Source of the DNA: Pseudomonas baltica
GTDB lineage: Bacteria > Pseudomonadota > Gammaproteobacteria > Pseudomonadales > Pseudomonadaceae
Length of the DNA stretch: 64,000 nt
Assembly (NCBI RefSeq): GCF_014235765.1
Contig: NZ_JACMYH010000003.1
Coordinates: 248,001 to 312,000, forward strand
Direction of reading: 5' to 3'
Part shown: piece after piece, positions 1 to 10,011 of the stretch
Numbering within the stretch: the first letter of the stretch is position 1
Layout of the letters: every line of letters starts with the position of its first letter
Position numbers and translations under genes: made by a program
Notes under the pieces: model-generated
Told to the model about the DNA's origin: nothing
The model's input: only the letters and a program-made list of their open reading frames with translations
Databases searched by the model: none

Positions 1-281
1 GGGTCGTGGCTGCAGAGGCCTTCGCGATTGAGGTAGCGATACAGGCCACGCACGGCCGAAAGCAGGCGCGCCAGACTGCGCGACGACTGCCCTTGCTGAT
101 GCTGGCGAGCGATCAGACGCCGCAGCAGCTGGATGTCCAGTGCCTGCCAGGTCGCCAGGCCTTCCTTCTCGCAGAATTCGACGACCTTGGTCAGGTCGCG
201 CCGGTAGGCATCCAGGGTATGCACCGACACCTGGCGCTCACTGCGCAGGTGCGTGCAGTAGGCATCCAGTTGTTCGCGCAC
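1..281 (-). CDS. xerC: Tyrosine recombinase XerC, N-terminal part (cut by window edge)
   Basis: Site-specific tyrosine recombinase that acts with XerD at dif to resolve chromosome dimers. Only about 93 N-terminal residues are inside the window. They read as the SAM-like core-binding domain ([17 protein letters not shown], then AYRRDL and [12 protein letters not shown]), which is typical of XerC. The catalytic Arg-His-Tyr domain lies beyond position 1. I chose a GTG start at 281 because it begins just after the stop of the upstream DUF484 gene (stop at 283-285) and matches where XerC normally begins. The DUF484-xerC tandem, after dapF and lysA, is the usual Pseudomonas order, so the genes are probably co-transcribed. 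Confidence 0.9.
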   Translation of the reverse strand, partial: MREQLDAYCTHLRSERQVSVHTLDAYRRDLTKVVEFCEKEGLATWQALDIQLLRRLIARQHQQGQSSRSLARLLSAVRGLYRYLNREGLCSHD

Positions 282-282
282 C

Positions 283-990
283 TCAACGTACCGAGCGCAG
301 CGCGCCGGTGTAGCGTGGCAATACCCGGCTGAGCACTTCGCCGATATGGCTGAGGAACAGCGTGCCCACCGAACTCTTGTAGTGCGCAGGGTCGCGGCTG
401 CCGATGGCCAGTACGCCGTGCAGGCCTTGATGCAGCAATGGCACCAGCGCGGTCGAGCCGACCTGCGGGGCCTGGTCGCTGCCGAACAGGAACGCCAGTT
501 CGTGTTCGCGCAAGGCACCACTGAGCGACTTGCCCTCCGACAACAGCCCACCGATGGCCTGCTGCGCTTCACCACTCGTCACGCTGCGGCCTACCGGGGC
601 GGGAATGTCGTTGAACAGGATCAGGCTGACGAAGGGCACCTGGAAGTCTTCGCGCAGGCTGTCTTCGACGCTGATCACCAGCTCGTCCAGGGACGCGGCA
701 TCGAGCATGGCCAGAATCAGGCGGCGAGTCTTCTCGAACAGGCGATCGTTGTCGCGCGCGACCTCCATCAGGTGCGAAAGGCGCTGGCGCATCTCGCCGT
801 TGCGGTCACGCAGCAGAGTCATCTGCCGTTCCACCAGCGACACCGTGTCGCCGCGCTGGTGGGGCAGGCGCAGCTGAGTCAGCAATTCCTCATGCTGCTC
901 GAAGAACGCCGGGTTGGCGGCAAGAAAGTCGGCCACGGCCGAAGCCTCCAGGACCTCCGCAGGCGCGGGTACTTGAGGCTGGTCGGTCAT
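283..990 (-). CDS. DUF484 family protein
   Basis: A 235-residue cytosolic protein of the DUF484 family, which is conserved between dapF and xerC in pseudomonads. The N-terminus contains the family's [20 protein letters not shown] segment followed by [14 protein letters not shown], which looks helical and coiled. The C-terminal two thirds resembles a GAF-like fold ([31 protein letters not shown]). Its biochemical function is not established. A GAF-like sensory or scaffolding role is an inference from fold. The start ATG at 990 lies 13 bases downstream of the dapF stop, and the gene runs into xerC with almost no gap, which supports one operon. Confidence 0.88.
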   Translation of the reverse strand: MTDQPQVPAPAEVLEASAVADFLAANPAFFEQHEELLTQLRLPHQRGDTVSLVERQMTLLRDRNGEMRQRLSHLMEVARDNDRLFEKTRRLILAMLDAASLDELVISVEDSLREDFQVPFVSLILFNDIPAPVGRSVTSGEAQQAIGGLLSEGKSLSGALREHELAFLFGSDQAPQVGSTALVPLLHQGLHGVLAIGSRDPAHYKSSVGTLFLSHIGEVLSRVLPRYTGALRSVR

Positions 991-1003
991 TGGCTGTACT
1001 CGG

Positions 1004-1834
1004 TCATAAACGCACTTGTCCTTCGAAGACCCGAACCGCAGGGCCGGTCATGATCACCGAATGGCCTGGCCCGGCCCATTCGATGGACAGGCGGCCGCCC
1101 GGCAGGTCGAGCAGCAGTGGCGAATCCATCCAGCCCTGGCTGATGGCTGCGACTGCGGCAGCACAGGCGCCGGTGCCACAGGCCTGGGTCTCGCCGGCGC
1201 CACGCTCCCAGACACGCAACTGCGCGCGGGTGCGATCGACTACGTGCAGAAAGCCCACGTTCACCCGTGCCGGAAAGCGCGGATGGTGTTCGATCTTCGG
1301 CCCCAGTGCGTGCACCGGCGCATTGTTGATGTCGTCGACACGCAGCACTGCGTGGGGGTTGCCCATGGACAGGGCGGCGATCTCGACGCTCTGGCCATCG
1401 ACGGACAGCTCGTAGCTGCGCGCCTGGGAGTCGGCCTGGAACGGGATGTCGGCCGGCACCAGGCGCGGCGGGCCCATGTCGACGCTGATCTGACCATCGC
1501 TGCGCACGTCCAGGGTGATGATGCCGCCCTTGGTTTCGACGCGAATGGTCTTCTTGGCCGTGAGACGCTTGTCCAGCACGAAGCGGGCGAAGCAGCGCGC
1601 GCCGTTGCCGCATTGCTCCACCTCCGAACCGTCGGAATTGAAGATGCGATAGCGGAAGTCGACATCTGGATTGTTCGGCGCTTCGACCAGCAGCAATTGA
1701 TCGAAGCCGATGCCGGTGTGGCGATCGCCCCACTGCTTGGCATGCTTGGGCAGGATATGGGCATGTTGGCTGACCAGGTCCAGCACCATGAAGTCGTTGC
1801 CCAGGCCATGCATCTTGGTAAAACGCAGTAGCAT
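1004..1834 (-). CDS. dapF: Diaminopimelate epimerase
   Basis: Converts LL- to meso-diaminopimelate, the penultimate step of lysine synthesis and a peptidoglycan precursor step. The 276-residue length is normal for the family. Both catalytic cysteines are visible: Cys75 in [12 protein letters not shown] and Cys219 in [12 protein letters not shown]. The frame is open further upstream, but the start at 1834 ([15 protein letters not shown]) is chosen because the family begins exactly there, and it falls 4 bases after the lysA stop. It sits between lysA, which consumes its product, and DUF484-xerC, all on the same strand. Confidence 0.97.
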   Translation of the reverse strand: MLLRFTKMHGLGNDFMVLDLVSQHAHILPKHAKQWGDRHTGIGFDQLLLVEAPNNPDVDFRYRIFNSDGSEVEQCGNGARCFARFVLDKRLTAKKTIRVETKGGIITLDVRSDGQISVDMGPPRLVPADIPFQADSQARSYELSVDGQSVEIAALSMGNPHAVLRVDDINNAPVHALGPKIEHHPRFPARVNVGFLHVVDRTRAQLRVWERGAGETQACGTGACAAAVAAISQGWMDSPLLLDLPGGRLSIEWAGPGHSVIMTGPAVRVFEGQVRL

Positions 1835-1838
1835 GGGA

Positions 1839-3086
1839 TTACTCCGGCAACAGGCTTTCGCCGGCGAAAAGCTCGGCCACGGTTTCGCGGCGGCGTACTT
1901 CGAATGCCTGGTCACCATCGACCAGCACCTCGGCACAGCGGCCGCGCGTGTTGTAGTTCGAGCTCATGACGAAACCGTAGGCGCCGGCCGAATGCACGGC
2001 CAGCAAGTCGCCTTCGGCCAGTACCAGTTCACGCTCCTTGGCGAGGAAGTCACCGGTTTCGCAGATCGGCCCGACGATGTCGTAGGCACGCGCCTGACCT
2101 TCCCGCGGCTTGACCGGGCTGACGTTCATCCATGCCTGGTACAGGGCCGGGCGGATCAGGTCGTTCATCGCCGCGTCGACGATGGCGAAATCCTTGTGCT
2201 CGGTATGCTTGAGGTATTCCACCTGAGTCAGCAAGACCCCGGCATTGGCCACGATGAACCGCCCCGGCTCGAACACCAGGGTCAGCTCGCGACCGTCCAG
2301 GCGCTCGCGCACGGCCTGGATGTAGTCGGCAGCCAATGGCGGCTGCTCTTCGCTGTAGCGCACGCCCAGGCCACCGCCCAGGTCGATGTGGCGCAGGTAG
2401 ATGCCGCAGTCGCCAAGGCGATCGACCAGATCGAGCAAGCGATCCAGGGCATCGAGGAACGGTGCCAGGGTGGTCAGCTGCGAGCCGATGTGGCAATCCA
2501 CGCCGATCACGTCGAGGTTGGGCAACTGCGCGGCACGTACATAGACGTCTTCGGCTGCAGCGATGTCGATGCCGAACTTGTTCTCTTTCAAGCCCGTGGA
2601 AATGTACGGGTGGGTGCCCGCGTCGACGTCCGGGTTGACGCGCAGCGACACCGGAGCCCGCACGCCCAGCTCGGCAGCGACTTCCTGCAGGCGTTCCAGC
2701 TCGTCGGTGGATTCGACGTTGAAGCAGTGCACGCCTACTTCGAGGGCGCGGCGCATGTCGGCGCGGGTCTTGCCGACGCCGGAAAACACCACGCGCTCGG
2801 CGCGCCCGCCCGCAGCCAGCACGCGCTCCAGTTCGCCGCCCGAGACGATGTCGAAACCGGCGCCCAAACGCGCCAGGACATTGAGCACGGCCAGGTTGGA
2901 GTTGGCCTTCACGGCAAAGCAGACCAGCGACGGGGTGCCCTGCAGGGCATCGGCGTAGGCGTTGTACTGCGCCTCGATGTGGGCGCGCGAGTAGACGTAC
3001 GTCGGCGTGCCGAAGCGCTGGGCCACGGCCGACAGGGCTACGCCTTCGGCAAACAGTTCACCGTCGCGGCGTTGAAAAGCGTCCAT
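1839..3086 (-). CDS. lysA: Diaminopimelate decarboxylase
   Basis: PLP-dependent enzyme that decarboxylates meso-diaminopimelate to L-lysine. The 415 residues show the fold III alanine-racemase-like barrel with the PLP lysine at about Lys60 (CFAVKANSN), the HIGSQ motif, the phosphate-binding GGGLGV segment and the CETGD substrate loop near the C-terminus. It is preceded by the small lipoprotein gene lptM with a 9-base gap and followed closely by dapF, so lptM-lysA-dapF-DUF484-xerC probably form one transcription unit. Confidence 0.97.
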   Translation of the reverse strand: MDAFQRRDGELFAEGVALSAVAQRFGTPTYVYSRAHIEAQYNAYADALQGTPSLVCFAVKANSNLAVLNVLARLGAGFDIVSGGELERVLAAGGRAERVVFSGVGKTRADMRRALEVGVHCFNVESTDELERLQEVAAELGVRAPVSLRVNPDVDAGTHPYISTGLKENKFGIDIAAAEDVYVRAAQLPNLDVIGVDCHIGSQLTTLAPFLDALDRLLDLVDRLGDCGIYLRHIDLGGGLGVRYSEEQPPLAADYIQAVRERLDGRELTLVFEPGRFIVANAGVLLTQVEYLKHTEHKDFAIVDAAMNDLIRPALYQAWMNVSPVKPREGQARAYDIVGPICETGDFLAKERELVLAEGDLLAVHSAGAYGFVMSSNYNTRGRCAEVLVDGDQAFEVRRRETVAELFAGESLLPE

Positions 3087-3095
3087 GGTGTTCCC

Positions 3096-3245
3096 TTAGT
3101 AGTGCTTGTGCGGTTGCGACGACTTGGCTTGGTCCTCGGGAGATTTGCTGTCATCGGGCAGGTACAGCGGGCCCTTTTGACCACAGGCGGACACCAGGCA
3201 GGCAACGGCGACGAGCGCGGCCAGGGAAGAGATCAGGCGCTTCAT
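3096..3245 (-). CDS. lptM: LPS-assembly lipoprotein LptM (YifL/LppL)
   Basis: A 49-residue lipoprotein. The signal peptide (MKRLISSLAALVAVACLVSAC) ends in a lipobox with Cys21, followed by the family signature CGQKGPLYLP. In E. coli, LptM (formerly YifL) binds and helps mature the LptD/LptE outer-membrane LPS translocon. Transfer of that role here rests on the conserved motif. The rest is a short polar tail (DDSKSPEDQAKSSQPHKHY). The conserved position directly upstream of lysA also supports the call. The frame is open far upstream, but the ATG at 3245 is the only start that gives a signal peptide. Confidence 0.9.
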   Translation of the reverse strand: MKRLISSLAALVAVACLVSACGQKGPLYLPDDSKSPEDQAKSSQPHKHY

Positions 3246-3352
3246 GGCGAAATCCTTTGTATAAGCAGTAATTGCGCCCGAGTATACCCAGCGCCCGGCA
3301 TGGTGGCTATGCAGGTGGGCCGCCAGCGGTGCCACCGATCCAGACGGGTGCA

Positions 3353-3367
3353 TTATGCTTTGCATAA
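3353..3367. promoter_or_regulatory. 15-bp perfect palindrome between lptM and cyaY
   Basis: TTATGC-TTT-GCATAA is a perfect 6+3+6 inverted repeat in the 184-base gap between the divergent genes lptM (minus) and cyaY (plus). It could be an operator or part of a promoter. No regulator is indicated, and a palindrome this short can occur by chance. Confidence 0.3.
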
Positions 3368-3429
3368 ACGGCTGGCTGCTCGTATCTTGCCGCCCGTAGC
3401 GCGAACAGACACTTTCCGAGGTTCCTGCA

Positions 3430-3756
3430 ATGAGTTTGACCGAAGCCCGTTTCCACGACCTGGTCGATGCCACCCAGCAGGCGCTGGAGGAGTTGCTCGA
3501 AGACCACGCCGACGACATCGAAATTTCCGCCGGCATGATGACCATCAAGTTCGACAACGGCAGCCAGCTGATCATCAGCCGCCAGGAGCCGCTGCGCCAG
3601 CTGTGGCTGGCCGCGCGCTCCGGTGGCTATCACTTCGATTACGACGAAGAGTCGGGCAAGTGGCGCTGCGAGAAATCCGAGGAATTGCTGGGCGAGGTAC
3701 TGGCCCGGGCGACCGAGGAACAGGCCGGCGTCGAGCTGGATTTCGAAGAGATCTGA
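3430..3756 (+). CDS. cyaY: Frataxin-like iron-sulfur assembly protein CyaY
   Basis: A 108-residue bacterial frataxin that binds iron and modulates IscS during Fe-S cluster assembly. The acidic first helix (FHDLVDATQQALEELLEDHADDIEIS) and the beta-sheet signature (MTIKFDNGSQLIISRQEPLRQLWLAARSGGYHF) are diagnostic. Its neighbours are lptM-lysA, divergently read, which is the ordinary Pseudomonas arrangement. The stop codon overlaps the ATG of the following DUF1289 gene by one base, suggesting coupled translation. Confidence 0.95.
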   Translation: MSLTEARFHDLVDATQQALEELLEDHADDIEISAGMMTIKFDNGSQLIISRQEPLRQLWLAARSGGYHFDYDEESGKWRCEKSEELLGEVLARATEEQAGVELDFEEI

Positions 3757-3992
3757 TGGTGAGCCAGCCCGCACGCGCCCCCAAGCCGCTCTACAGCAAC
3801 GTCAGCCCGTCGGTACAGTCACCTTGCGTGAGCCTGTGCCGGCTGGACGAAGAACGCGTTTGCCAAGGGTGTTTCCGCCATGTCGAGGATATCCGCGCCT
3901 GGCGCTCGGCCGATGACGATACGCGGCGCCAGATCATCGCTGTGGCCGAGCAGCGCCGCTCGCAGGCGCTGTCGGCGCCTGCTGGCGACTGA
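3756..3992 (+). CDS. DUF1289 domain protein
   Basis: A 78-residue protein with the cysteine pattern typical of DUF1289: SPCVSLCRLDEERVCQGCFRHVEDIRAW. The four cysteines suggest metal or Fe-S binding, but the function is unknown. The tail (RRQIIAVAEQRR) is helical. The ATG shares its A with the cyaY stop codon. An Fe-S related role beside frataxin is a tempting inference but is not shown by the sequence. Confidence 0.85.
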   Translation: MVSQPARAPKPLYSNVSPSVQSPCVSLCRLDEERVCQGCFRHVEDIRAWRSADDDTRRQIIAVAEQRRSQALSAPAGD

Positions 3993-4021
3993 CAGCACCT
4001 GCTTCCATCAAGCCCCGATGC

Positions 4022-4270
4022 TCAGGCAGGCTCGGCCACCGTCAGGATGGTGAGCAATGACTGCGCGTGCCCGGCAGCCTCATGGCCCAGGCTGGTCAGG
4101 TAGCCGCCATCGGGCTTGGTGATCAATTCCTTTTCATGCAGGCGAGTCGCGGCGGCAATGGCCGCAGGTGATGCAGTGTGGTGGATTTTCAGACCTTCCA
4201 TGGTGTTGCCGAGGTTGAACAGGGCAAGGATTTCCAGCTCGGCAACCAGTTCCGGGGTGTAGGACGACAT
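4022..4270 (-). CDS. TIGR02647 family small protein
   Basis: An 82-residue protein beginning MSSYTPELVAELEILALFNL, matching the TIGR02647 family of small gammaproteobacterial proteins that look like a winged-helix or helix-turn-helix fold (AAATRLHEKELITKPDGGYLT resembles a wing and recognition helix). DNA binding is an inference and no target is known. It converges with the cyaY-DUF1289 pair. Confidence 0.75.
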   Translation of the reverse strand: MSSYTPELVAELEILALFNLGNTMEGLKIHHTASPAAIAAATRLHEKELITKPDGGYLTSLGHEAAGHAQSLLTILTVAEPA

Positions 4271-4395
4271 AGGCGCTCCCGACTTTCTTATGGAATGAAC
4301 GACAGCACCGAGGGGCGCTGAACGCTGTACCCCGACACCGTGGCAGCGGGGTTTTTCCAGTGTAGTCAGCCGCAGGCGAACGCGCCTGTTCAGCG

Positions 4396-4674
4396 TCAGA
4401 CTTTTTCCGCTGGCAGCTCGGGCAAGGCACGCAGAGCGGCTTCGTACCAGGCCGTGTCGAACGCGCGATCCTGCTCCAGAATGGCATCGATCTCGATCGC
4501 CAGTACATGGGCCATCATGTTGAGGATGTCCTCGCGCTCATAGCCCACCAGCGTCAGCTTGTTGAAGGTGGCCTTGGCCGCGGGCGGGTTGTCGCTTTCG
4601 ATCTGATTCTCGATGGCCTGGGTGAGGGTGGCTTCGGCAAATGCTTCGTCTTCGTCTGGCAGGTTGTCGCTCAT
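4396..4674 (-). CDS. Conserved hypothetical acidic protein
   Basis: A 92-residue acidic, probably all-helical protein (MSDNLPDEDEAFAEATLTQ ... ILNMMAHVLAIEIDAILEQ). I do not recognise a named family with confidence. The ATG at 4674 is preferred over an upstream TTG. No signal peptide or membrane segment is visible. It lies downstream of argH on the same strand, separated from it by a REP palindrome, so read-through from argH may be attenuated. Confidence 0.65.
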   Translation of the reverse strand: MSDNLPDEDEAFAEATLTQAIENQIESDNPPAAKATFNKLTLVGYEREDILNMMAHVLAIEIDAILEQDRAFDTAWYEAALRALPELPAEKV

Positions 4675-4716
4675 GGGGATGTTCTCGATCGGGGTCAATG
4701 TCGGGTTCTGGGGGGA

Positions 4717-4790
4717 GCCCTTCGCGGGCAGAGACCCGCTCCCACAGGATATCTAACATCTACTGTGGGAACGGGGCGCGAAGAGGCCGG
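4717..4790. repeat. REP-type palindromic repeat pair (family A)
   Basis: Two head-to-head REP-like units: TTCGCGGGCAGAGACCCGCT followed by CCCACA (4721-4746), and an inverted, degenerate partner TGTGGGAACGGGGCGCGAAG (4764-4783) running to 4790. The same family appears at 45703-45788. It sits in the gap between argH and the next gene on the minus strand, a typical place for REP elements that stabilise or terminate transcripts. Confidence 0.75.
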
Positions 4791-4803
4791 ACCTGCCAAG
4801 CGC

Positions 4804-6198
4804 CTAGCGAGCCGCCAGCAAATCGCGGCCGCGAGCGACTGCCGCACGTACCTGAGCCGGCGCCGTGCCGCCGATGTGGTCGCGGGCATTGACCGAGCCT
4901 TCCAGGGTCAATACCTCGAACACGTCCGCATCGATCTGGTCGCTGAACCGGCGCAGCTCTTCCAGGCTCATTTCCGCCAGGTCCTTGCCGGTGTCCACGC
5001 CATGCTTGACCGCATGCCCGACGATCTCGTGGCAATCGCGGAACGGCAGGCCACGGCGCACCAGGTAATCGGCGAGGTCGGTGGCGGTGGAGAAACCACG
5101 TAGCGCGGCTTCGCGCATCATGGCGTGCCTGGGCTTGATGGCCGGGATCATGTCGGCAAAGGCCCGCAGCGAGTCGCGCAACGTGTCGGCGGCGTCGAAC
5201 AGCGGTTCCTTGTCTTCCTGGTTGTCCTTGTTGTAGGCCAGCGGCTGGCCCTTCATCAGGGTCAGCAGGCCCATCAGCGCACCGAACACCCGGCCGCTCT
5301 TGCCGCGCACCAGTTCCGGTACGTCGGGGTTCTTCTTCTGCGGCATGATCGAGCTGCCGGTGCAGAATCGGTCGGGCAGGTCGATGAACTGGAATTGCGC
5401 GCTGGTCCACAGCACCAGCTCTTCGGAGAAGCGCGACAGGTGCATCATCGCGATGCTGGCCGCAGCGCAGAACTCGATGGCGAAGTCACGGTCCGAAACG
5501 CCATCCAGCGAGTTGCCGCCGACGGCTTCGAAGCCCAGCAGCGTGCAGGTCAGCTCGCGGTCGATGGGGTAGGTGGTGCCGGCCAGCGCGGCGCTGCCCA
5601 GCGGCATGCGGTTGGTGCGCTTGCGGCAATCGACCAGGCGTTCATGGTCGCGGCTGAGCATTTCGAACCACGCCAGCAGGTGATGCCCGAAGGTCACCGG
5701 CTGCGCGGTCTGCAGGTGGGTGAAGCCCGGCATGATGGTGTCGGCCTCGCGCTCGGCCTGTTCCAGCAAGCCCTGCTGCAGGCGGGTGATTTCGCTGAGG
5801 ATGAGGTCGATCTCGTCACGCAGCCACAGGCGAATGTCGGTGGCCACCTGGTCGTTGCGGCTGCGTCCGGTGTGCAGCTTCTTGCCGGTGACACCGATGC
5901 GATCGGTCAGGCGCGCTTCGATGTTCATGTGCACGTCTTCCAGATCCGTGCGCCAGTCGAACTGGCCCGCCTGGATTTCCTGCTCGATGGTGCGCAGGCC
6001 ATCGACGATGGTGTCGCGCTCCGCATCGGTCAGCACACCGACCTTGGCCAGCATGGTGGCGTGGGCGATCGAGCCCATGATGTCATGGCGGTACAGGCGC
6101 TGGTCGAAATCGACCGAGGCGGTGAAGCGGGCGACGAAGGCGTCGACGGGTTCACTGAAGCGGCCGCCCCAGGACTGGTTGGTCTTGTCAGTGCTCAT
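4804..6198 (-). CDS. argH: Argininosuccinate lyase
   Basis: Last step of arginine synthesis: argininosuccinate is split into arginine and fumarate. The 464 residues are the family length. The fumarase/lyase superfamily signature [12 protein letters not shown] is at residues 281-292, the TGRSRNDQ segment at 110-117, and [11 protein letters not shown] near 157-167 carries the catalytic His. The start at 6198 ([14 protein letters not shown]) is chosen over an upstream open extension because it matches the family. It is divergent from algZ, leaving a 166-base shared promoter region. Confidence 0.97.
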   Translation of the reverse strand: MSTDKTNQSWGGRFSEPVDAFVARFTASVDFDQRLYRHDIMGSIAHATMLAKVGVLTDAERDTIVDGLRTIEQEIQAGQFDWRTDLEDVHMNIEARLTDRIGVTGKKLHTGRSRNDQVATDIRLWLRDEIDLILSEITRLQQGLLEQAEREADTIMPGFTHLQTAQPVTFGHHLLAWFEMLSRDHERLVDCRKRTNRMPLGSAALAGTTYPIDRELTCTLLGFEAVGGNSLDGVSDRDFAIEFCAAASIAMMHLSRFSEELVLWTSAQFQFIDLPDRFCTGSSIMPQKKNPDVPELVRGKSGRVFGALMGLLTLMKGQPLAYNKDNQEDKEPLFDAADTLRDSLRAFADMIPAIKPRHAMMREAALRGFSTATDLADYLVRRGLPFRDCHEIVGHAVKHGVDTGKDLAEMSLEELRRFSDQIDADVFEVLTLEGSVNARDHIGGTAPAQVRAAVARGRDLLAAR

Positions 6199-6364
6199 GA
6201 ATTGGCTCGTGCAAGGCGTGAACGGGAAATTGCCGCAATAATAACAAATGCGGCCCGGGTCTGTTGGCGGCATAGTGCAGGTGTCTATTGTCTGCATTCA
6301 CCCCGTCGCGAGCCCTCTGCCCGCCACGGGGCCCGCAACACACCACAGCAGCCAGGAACCGTAC

Positions 6365-7432
6365 ATGTTCAGCAAGCCGTCGAACCCTCCCGAGCCGGAC
6401 TTTTTCCTGCCCGAGCTTTGCCTGCCCCAGGCACTGTTGATGCTGATCGTGCTGGCGCAGTTGCTGGTGTTCGTGCTGGTGCTGGCCGAACCCATGAACC
6501 CAGGCTTCAACTGGGTGCGCCTGGCCCTGACTTCGCTGTTCGTGCAATGGATCGTGCTGCTCTCGGCGGCCTTGCTCTGTGCCCTGCGCCCCTGGCTGGC
6601 GCGCCTGCGCCCCGGTATGGCGGGTGGGTTGTGCTGCGCCCTGGTGGTGGGCCTGACCCTCGCGGGCACGGCGGTGATTGACTACTTCCAGTTGGGCGGG
6701 CTCGACACGCCGACCGTGGAGGTCAATCGGTACCTGCGCCACGCCCTGATCGGGCTGATCATGTCGGCCCTGCTGCTGCGCTACTTCTACCTGCAGAGCC
6801 AGTGGCGGCGCCAGCAACAGGCCGAATTGCAGTCGCGTATCCAGGCCTTGCAGGCGCGCATTCGCCCGCACTTCCTGTTCAACAGCTTGAACAGCATCGC
6901 CAGCCTGGTGGTCAGCGATCCGGTCAAGGCCGAGCAGGCGGTGCTCAATCTGTCCGACCTGTTTCGTGCCAGCCTGGCCCAGCCCAACAGCCTGGTGATG
7001 TGGCGTGATGAGGTGGAGTTGGCCAAACGTTATTTATCGATTGAGCAATATCGTCTCGGCGAGCGTCTACAGTTGCACTGGAGGATCGAAACAATCCCGG
7101 ATGATCTGCCGATCCCCCAACTTACTTTGCAACCGTTGTTGGAGAATGCGCTGGTACATGGCATCGCCCCTTTGATTTTGGGCGGGGTGGTCAGCGTGGA
7201 GGCCGACTACAAAGGGGGAGAGTTCATATTGACCATCAGCAATCCCTACCAAGAGGCCGCCACAGCGCAGGCGTCGGGCGGAACCCAGCAGGCGCTGGCA
7301 AACATTGGCGCTCGACTTGCGGCACTTTTCGGTCCGCGCGCAAGTCTTAGCGTGAATCGCCGTGACGGTCGTCACTTCACTTGTCTACGTTATCCATGTG
7401 CGAGACTCACGCAGGAATCCAGCGCTCTATGA
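6365..7432 (+). CDS. algZ: LytS-type sensor histidine kinase AlgZ (FimS)
   Basis: Membrane partner of the response regulator AlgR, which controls alginate, twitching and virulence genes in P. aeruginosa. The 355 residues contain four predicted membrane segments within residues 20-140 and then an unorthodox LytS-type kinase domain with IRPHFLFNSLNSIASLV (His169 is the likely phospho-site). The HATPase part shows PLLENALVHGI. The usual N and G boxes of orthodox kinases are weak, as is known for this family. The stop overlaps the algR start in ATGA, so the pair is translationally coupled. Confidence 0.93.
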   Translation: MFSKPSNPPEPDFFLPELCLPQALLMLIVLAQLLVFVLVLAEPMNPGFNWVRLALTSLFVQWIVLLSAALLCALRPWLARLRPGMAGGLCCALVVGLTLAGTAVIDYFQLGGLDTPTVEVNRYLRHALIGLIMSALLLRYFYLQSQWRRQQQAELQSRIQALQARIRPHFLFNSLNSIASLVVSDPVKAEQAVLNLSDLFRASLAQPNSLVMWRDEVELAKRYLSIEQYRLGERLQLHWRIETIPDDLPIPQLTLQPLLENALVHGIAPLILGGVVSVEADYKGGEFILTISNPYQEAATAQASGGTQQALANIGARLAALFGPRASLSVNRRDGRHFTCLRYPCARLTQESSAL

Positions 7433-8175
7433 ATGTCCTGATCGTTGATGACGAACCCCTTGCCCGCGAACGTTTGAGCCGACTGGTTGGCGAGCTCGAG
7501 GGCTACCATGTGCTCGAACCCGGCGCCAGCAACGGCGAAGAAGCCTTGAGCATGATCGAGGCACAGAAGCCGGACGTAGTCCTGCTCGACATTCGCATGC
7601 CCGGCCTGGATGGCCTGCAGGTCGCCGCCAGGCTGTGCGAGCGCGACACGCCGCCGGCGGTGGTGTTCTGCACCGCTCATGACGAGTTTGCCCTGGATGC
7701 CTTTCAGGTCAGTGCCGTGGGTTATCTGGTCAAGCCGGTGCGCTCCGAGCATCTGCTCGAAGCGTTGAAGAAAGCGGAAAAACCCAACCGAGTGCAACTG
7801 GCCGCCTTGACACGTCCGGCGGCCGAAGCCGGGACCGGTCCGCGCAGCCATATCAGCGCGCGAACCCGCAAAGGCATCGAGTTGATCCCGCTCGATCAGG
7901 TGATCTATTTCATTGCCGACCACAAGTACGTGACCTTGCGCCATGAGGGTGGAGAGGTCTTGCTCGATGAACCGCTCAAGGCGTTGGAAGACGAGTTTGG
8001 TGACCGCTTCGTGCGTATCCATCGCAACGCCCTGGTGGCCCGCGAGCGCATCGAGCGCTTGCAGCGCACGCCCCTGGGTCACTTTCAGCTCTATCTGAAG
8101 GGGCTCAACGGCGACGCGCTGATCGTCAGCCGACGCCATGTGGCCGGCGTGCGCAAGATGATGCAGCACCTCTAG
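7429..8175 (+). CDS. algR: LytTR response regulator AlgR
   Basis: Response regulator of 248 residues. The receiver domain (MNVLIVDDEP...) has its phospho-acceptor at Asp54 (VLLDIRMPGLDG) and the conserved Lys in YLVKPV. The C-terminal LytTR DNA-binding domain runs from about residue 140 (ISARTRKGIELIPLDQVIYF ... FVRIHRNALVA). In P. aeruginosa it activates algD and rpoA-independent virulence genes, and cross-talks with heme genes. The start at 7429 overlaps the algZ stop. hemC-hemD follow on the same strand, the canonical algR-hemC linkage. Confidence 0.96.
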   Translation: MNVLIVDDEPLARERLSRLVGELEGYHVLEPGASNGEEALSMIEAQKPDVVLLDIRMPGLDGLQVAARLCERDTPPAVVFCTAHDEFALDAFQVSAVGYLVKPVRSEHLLEALKKAEKPNRVQLAALTRPAAEAGTGPRSHISARTRKGIELIPLDQVIYFIADHKYVTLRHEGGEVLLDEPLKALEDEFGDRFVRIHRNALVARERIERLQRTPLGHFQLYLKGLNGDALIVSRRHVAGVRKMMQHL

Positions 8176-8265
8176 CCTTCATCAGGCCTGCCCAGCCCGC
8201 CGGGTTGGGCGCGGCCTGGCGCACAGCTGGTATCATCGTCCGCTAATCTTCATACGGATCGATTC

Positions 8266-9207
8266 ATGCCCATTCGCGAAATCCGCATCGCCACCCGTAA
8301 AAGCGCGCTCGCTCTGTGGCAGGCCGAATACGTCAAGGCCCGCCTGGAGCAGGCGCATGCCGATCTGCAGGTCACCCTGGTGCCGATGGTCAGTCGTGGC
8401 GACAAGCTGCTCGACTCACCCTTGTCGAAGATCGGCGGCAAGGGGTTGTTCGTCAAGGAACTGGAAAACGCCCTGCTCGAAGGCACAGCGGACATCGCCG
8501 TGCACTCGATGAAAGACGTGCCGATGGACTTCCCCGAAGGGCTGGGGCTGTATTGCATCTGCGAGCGCGAAGACCCTCGCGACGCTTTCGTTTCCAACGC
8601 CTGGGACAGCCTGGAGGCGCTGCCGCCCGGCAGCATCGTCGGCACTTCCAGCCTGCGCCGCCAGACCCAGCTGCTGGCGCGTCGCCCCGACCTGCAGATC
8701 CGCTTCCTGCGCGGCAACGTCAACACCCGCCTGGCCAAGCTCGATGCCGGTGAATACGATGCGATCATTCTGGCCGCTGCCGGCCTGATCCGCCTGGGCT
8801 TCGAAGAGCGCATCACTACCAACATCAGCGTCGAGGACAGCCTGCCCGCCGGCGGCCAAGGCGCGGTTGGCATCGAGTGCAGGACCGGCGACAGCGAAAT
8901 CCATGCCTTGCTCGGGCCGTTGCACCATCGCGACACCGAGTTCCGCGTAGCCGCCGAGCGCGCCCTGAACAAACACCTCAACGGTGGCTGCCAGGTGCCC
9001 ATCGCCTGTTACGCCGTGCTCGAAGGGGAGCAGATCTGGCTGCGCGGCCTGGTGGGCGACCCGGCTGGTCAGCGCCTGCTGCACGCTCAGGCACGCGCGC
9101 CGCTGGCCGATGCGCAACAGTTGGGCGTACAGGTGGCCGAAGCCCTGCTGGAGCAGGGCGCCGACGACATTCTGCGCGCGGTGTACGGCGAGGCCGGTCA
9201 TCCTTGA
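8266..9207 (+). CDS. hemC: Porphobilinogen deaminase (hydroxymethylbilane synthase)
   Basis: Polymerises four porphobilinogen molecules into hydroxymethylbilane in tetrapyrrole synthesis. The 313-residue sequence has the [17 protein letters not shown] and VHSMKDVP motifs, the TSSLRRQ segment, and Cys242 ([12 protein letters not shown]), which carries the dipyrromethane cofactor. It begins the hemC-hemD-hemX-hemY run. The hemD start overlaps its stop codon. Confidence 0.98.
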   Translation: MPIREIRIATRKSALALWQAEYVKARLEQAHADLQVTLVPMVSRGDKLLDSPLSKIGGKGLFVKELENALLEGTADIAVHSMKDVPMDFPEGLGLYCICEREDPRDAFVSNAWDSLEALPPGSIVGTSSLRRQTQLLARRPDLQIRFLRGNVNTRLAKLDAGEYDAIILAAAGLIRLGFEERITTNISVEDSLPAGGQGAVGIECRTGDSEIHALLGPLHHRDTEFRVAAERALNKHLNGGCQVPIACYAVLEGEQIWLRGLVGDPAGQRLLHAQARAPLADAQQLGVQVAEALLEQGADDILRAVYGEAGHP

Positions 9208-9962
9208 ACCCCTGGCGAGTGTTGCTGACCCGACCCTGCGACGAGTGCGCGCTGCAAGCCCAGGCGCTGCTGGAACAGGGCGTGTTCGCGGCGAGCCTGC
9301 CATTGCTGGCGATCGAGCCGCTAGCGGACAGCGACACTCAGCGGCAGGTGTTGGCCGAACTGAATCGATACAATGCCGTGATCGTGGTCAGCAAGCCCGC
9401 CGCGCGCCTGGCCCTGGACCGCGCGCCTGCCAACCTCGGGCAGACCTCGTGGTTCAGCGTCGGTGCCGGCACGGCGGCCATTCTCGAAGAGCGTGGGCTG
9501 ACCGTGACGTATCCTGAAACAGGAGACGATAGCGAAGCCTTGCTGAATCTGGCCCAATTGCGCGTCGCATTGGCGAGCCCCCATCCACGGGTGCTGATCA
9601 TCCGTGGCGAAGGCGGACGCGAGGCTCTGGCCGAGCACTTGCGTGAGCAGGGCGCGACGGTAGAGTATCTGCAACTGTACCGACGCAGCATTCCGGTCTA
9701 CCCACCGGGTGCGCTGGCGTCCCGTATCGCATCGGAACGCTTGAACGCCTTGGTGGTCAGCAGTGGGCAGGGTTTTCAACACTTGCACCAATTGGCAGGC
9801 GAGCAGTGGTCGGTGATCCGTACCCTGCCGCTGTTCGTGCCCAGCCCGCGGGTAGCTGCGCTGGCGCGTGAAGCCGGTGCGGTGAATGTTGTGGATTGCC
9901 GAGGTGCCAGTACCTCGGCGTTGCTGGCGGCGCTGCGCACGCAGGCCGCACCCAGATCGTAA
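9204..9962 (+). CDS. hemD: Uroporphyrinogen-III synthase
   Basis: Closes and inverts ring D of hydroxymethylbilane to give uroporphyrinogen III. The 252-residue bilobed HemD fold is recognisable from the N-terminal [20 protein letters not shown] and the [18 protein letters not shown] and [10 protein letters not shown] segments. No ATG is available at the right place. A TTG at 9204, overlapping the hemC stop (TTGA), starts the protein as [11 protein letters not shown] and is the best choice, implying coupled translation at a lowered initiation rate. Confidence 0.92.
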   Translation: MNPWRVLLTRPCDECALQAQALLEQGVFAASLPLLAIEPLADSDTQRQVLAELNRYNAVIVVSKPAARLALDRAPANLGQTSWFSVGAGTAAILEERGLTVTYPETGDDSEALLNLAQLRVALASPHPRVLIIRGEGGREALAEHLREQGATVEYLQLYRRSIPVYPPGALASRIASERLNALVVSSGQGFQHLHQLAGEQWSVIRTLPLFVPSPRVAALAREAGAVNVVDCRGASTSALLAALRTQAAPRS

Positions 9963-10011
9963 GGCGCGACCGCCAGCGAGGCGACCGCGCCCCTATGCAA
10001 AGGATGGACAC

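Noticed and set aside
1710..3755. Long plus-strand open frame opposite dapF and lysA
   Set aside because: It is antisense to two well-supported genes. Only its last part (from 3756) is real, as the DUF1289 gene.
4329..4356. Terminator-like ACCCCG...CGGGGT plus T-run on the plus strand
   Set aside because: It lies upstream of the minus-strand TIGR02647 gene with no plus-strand gene ending nearby; stem is only 6 bp.
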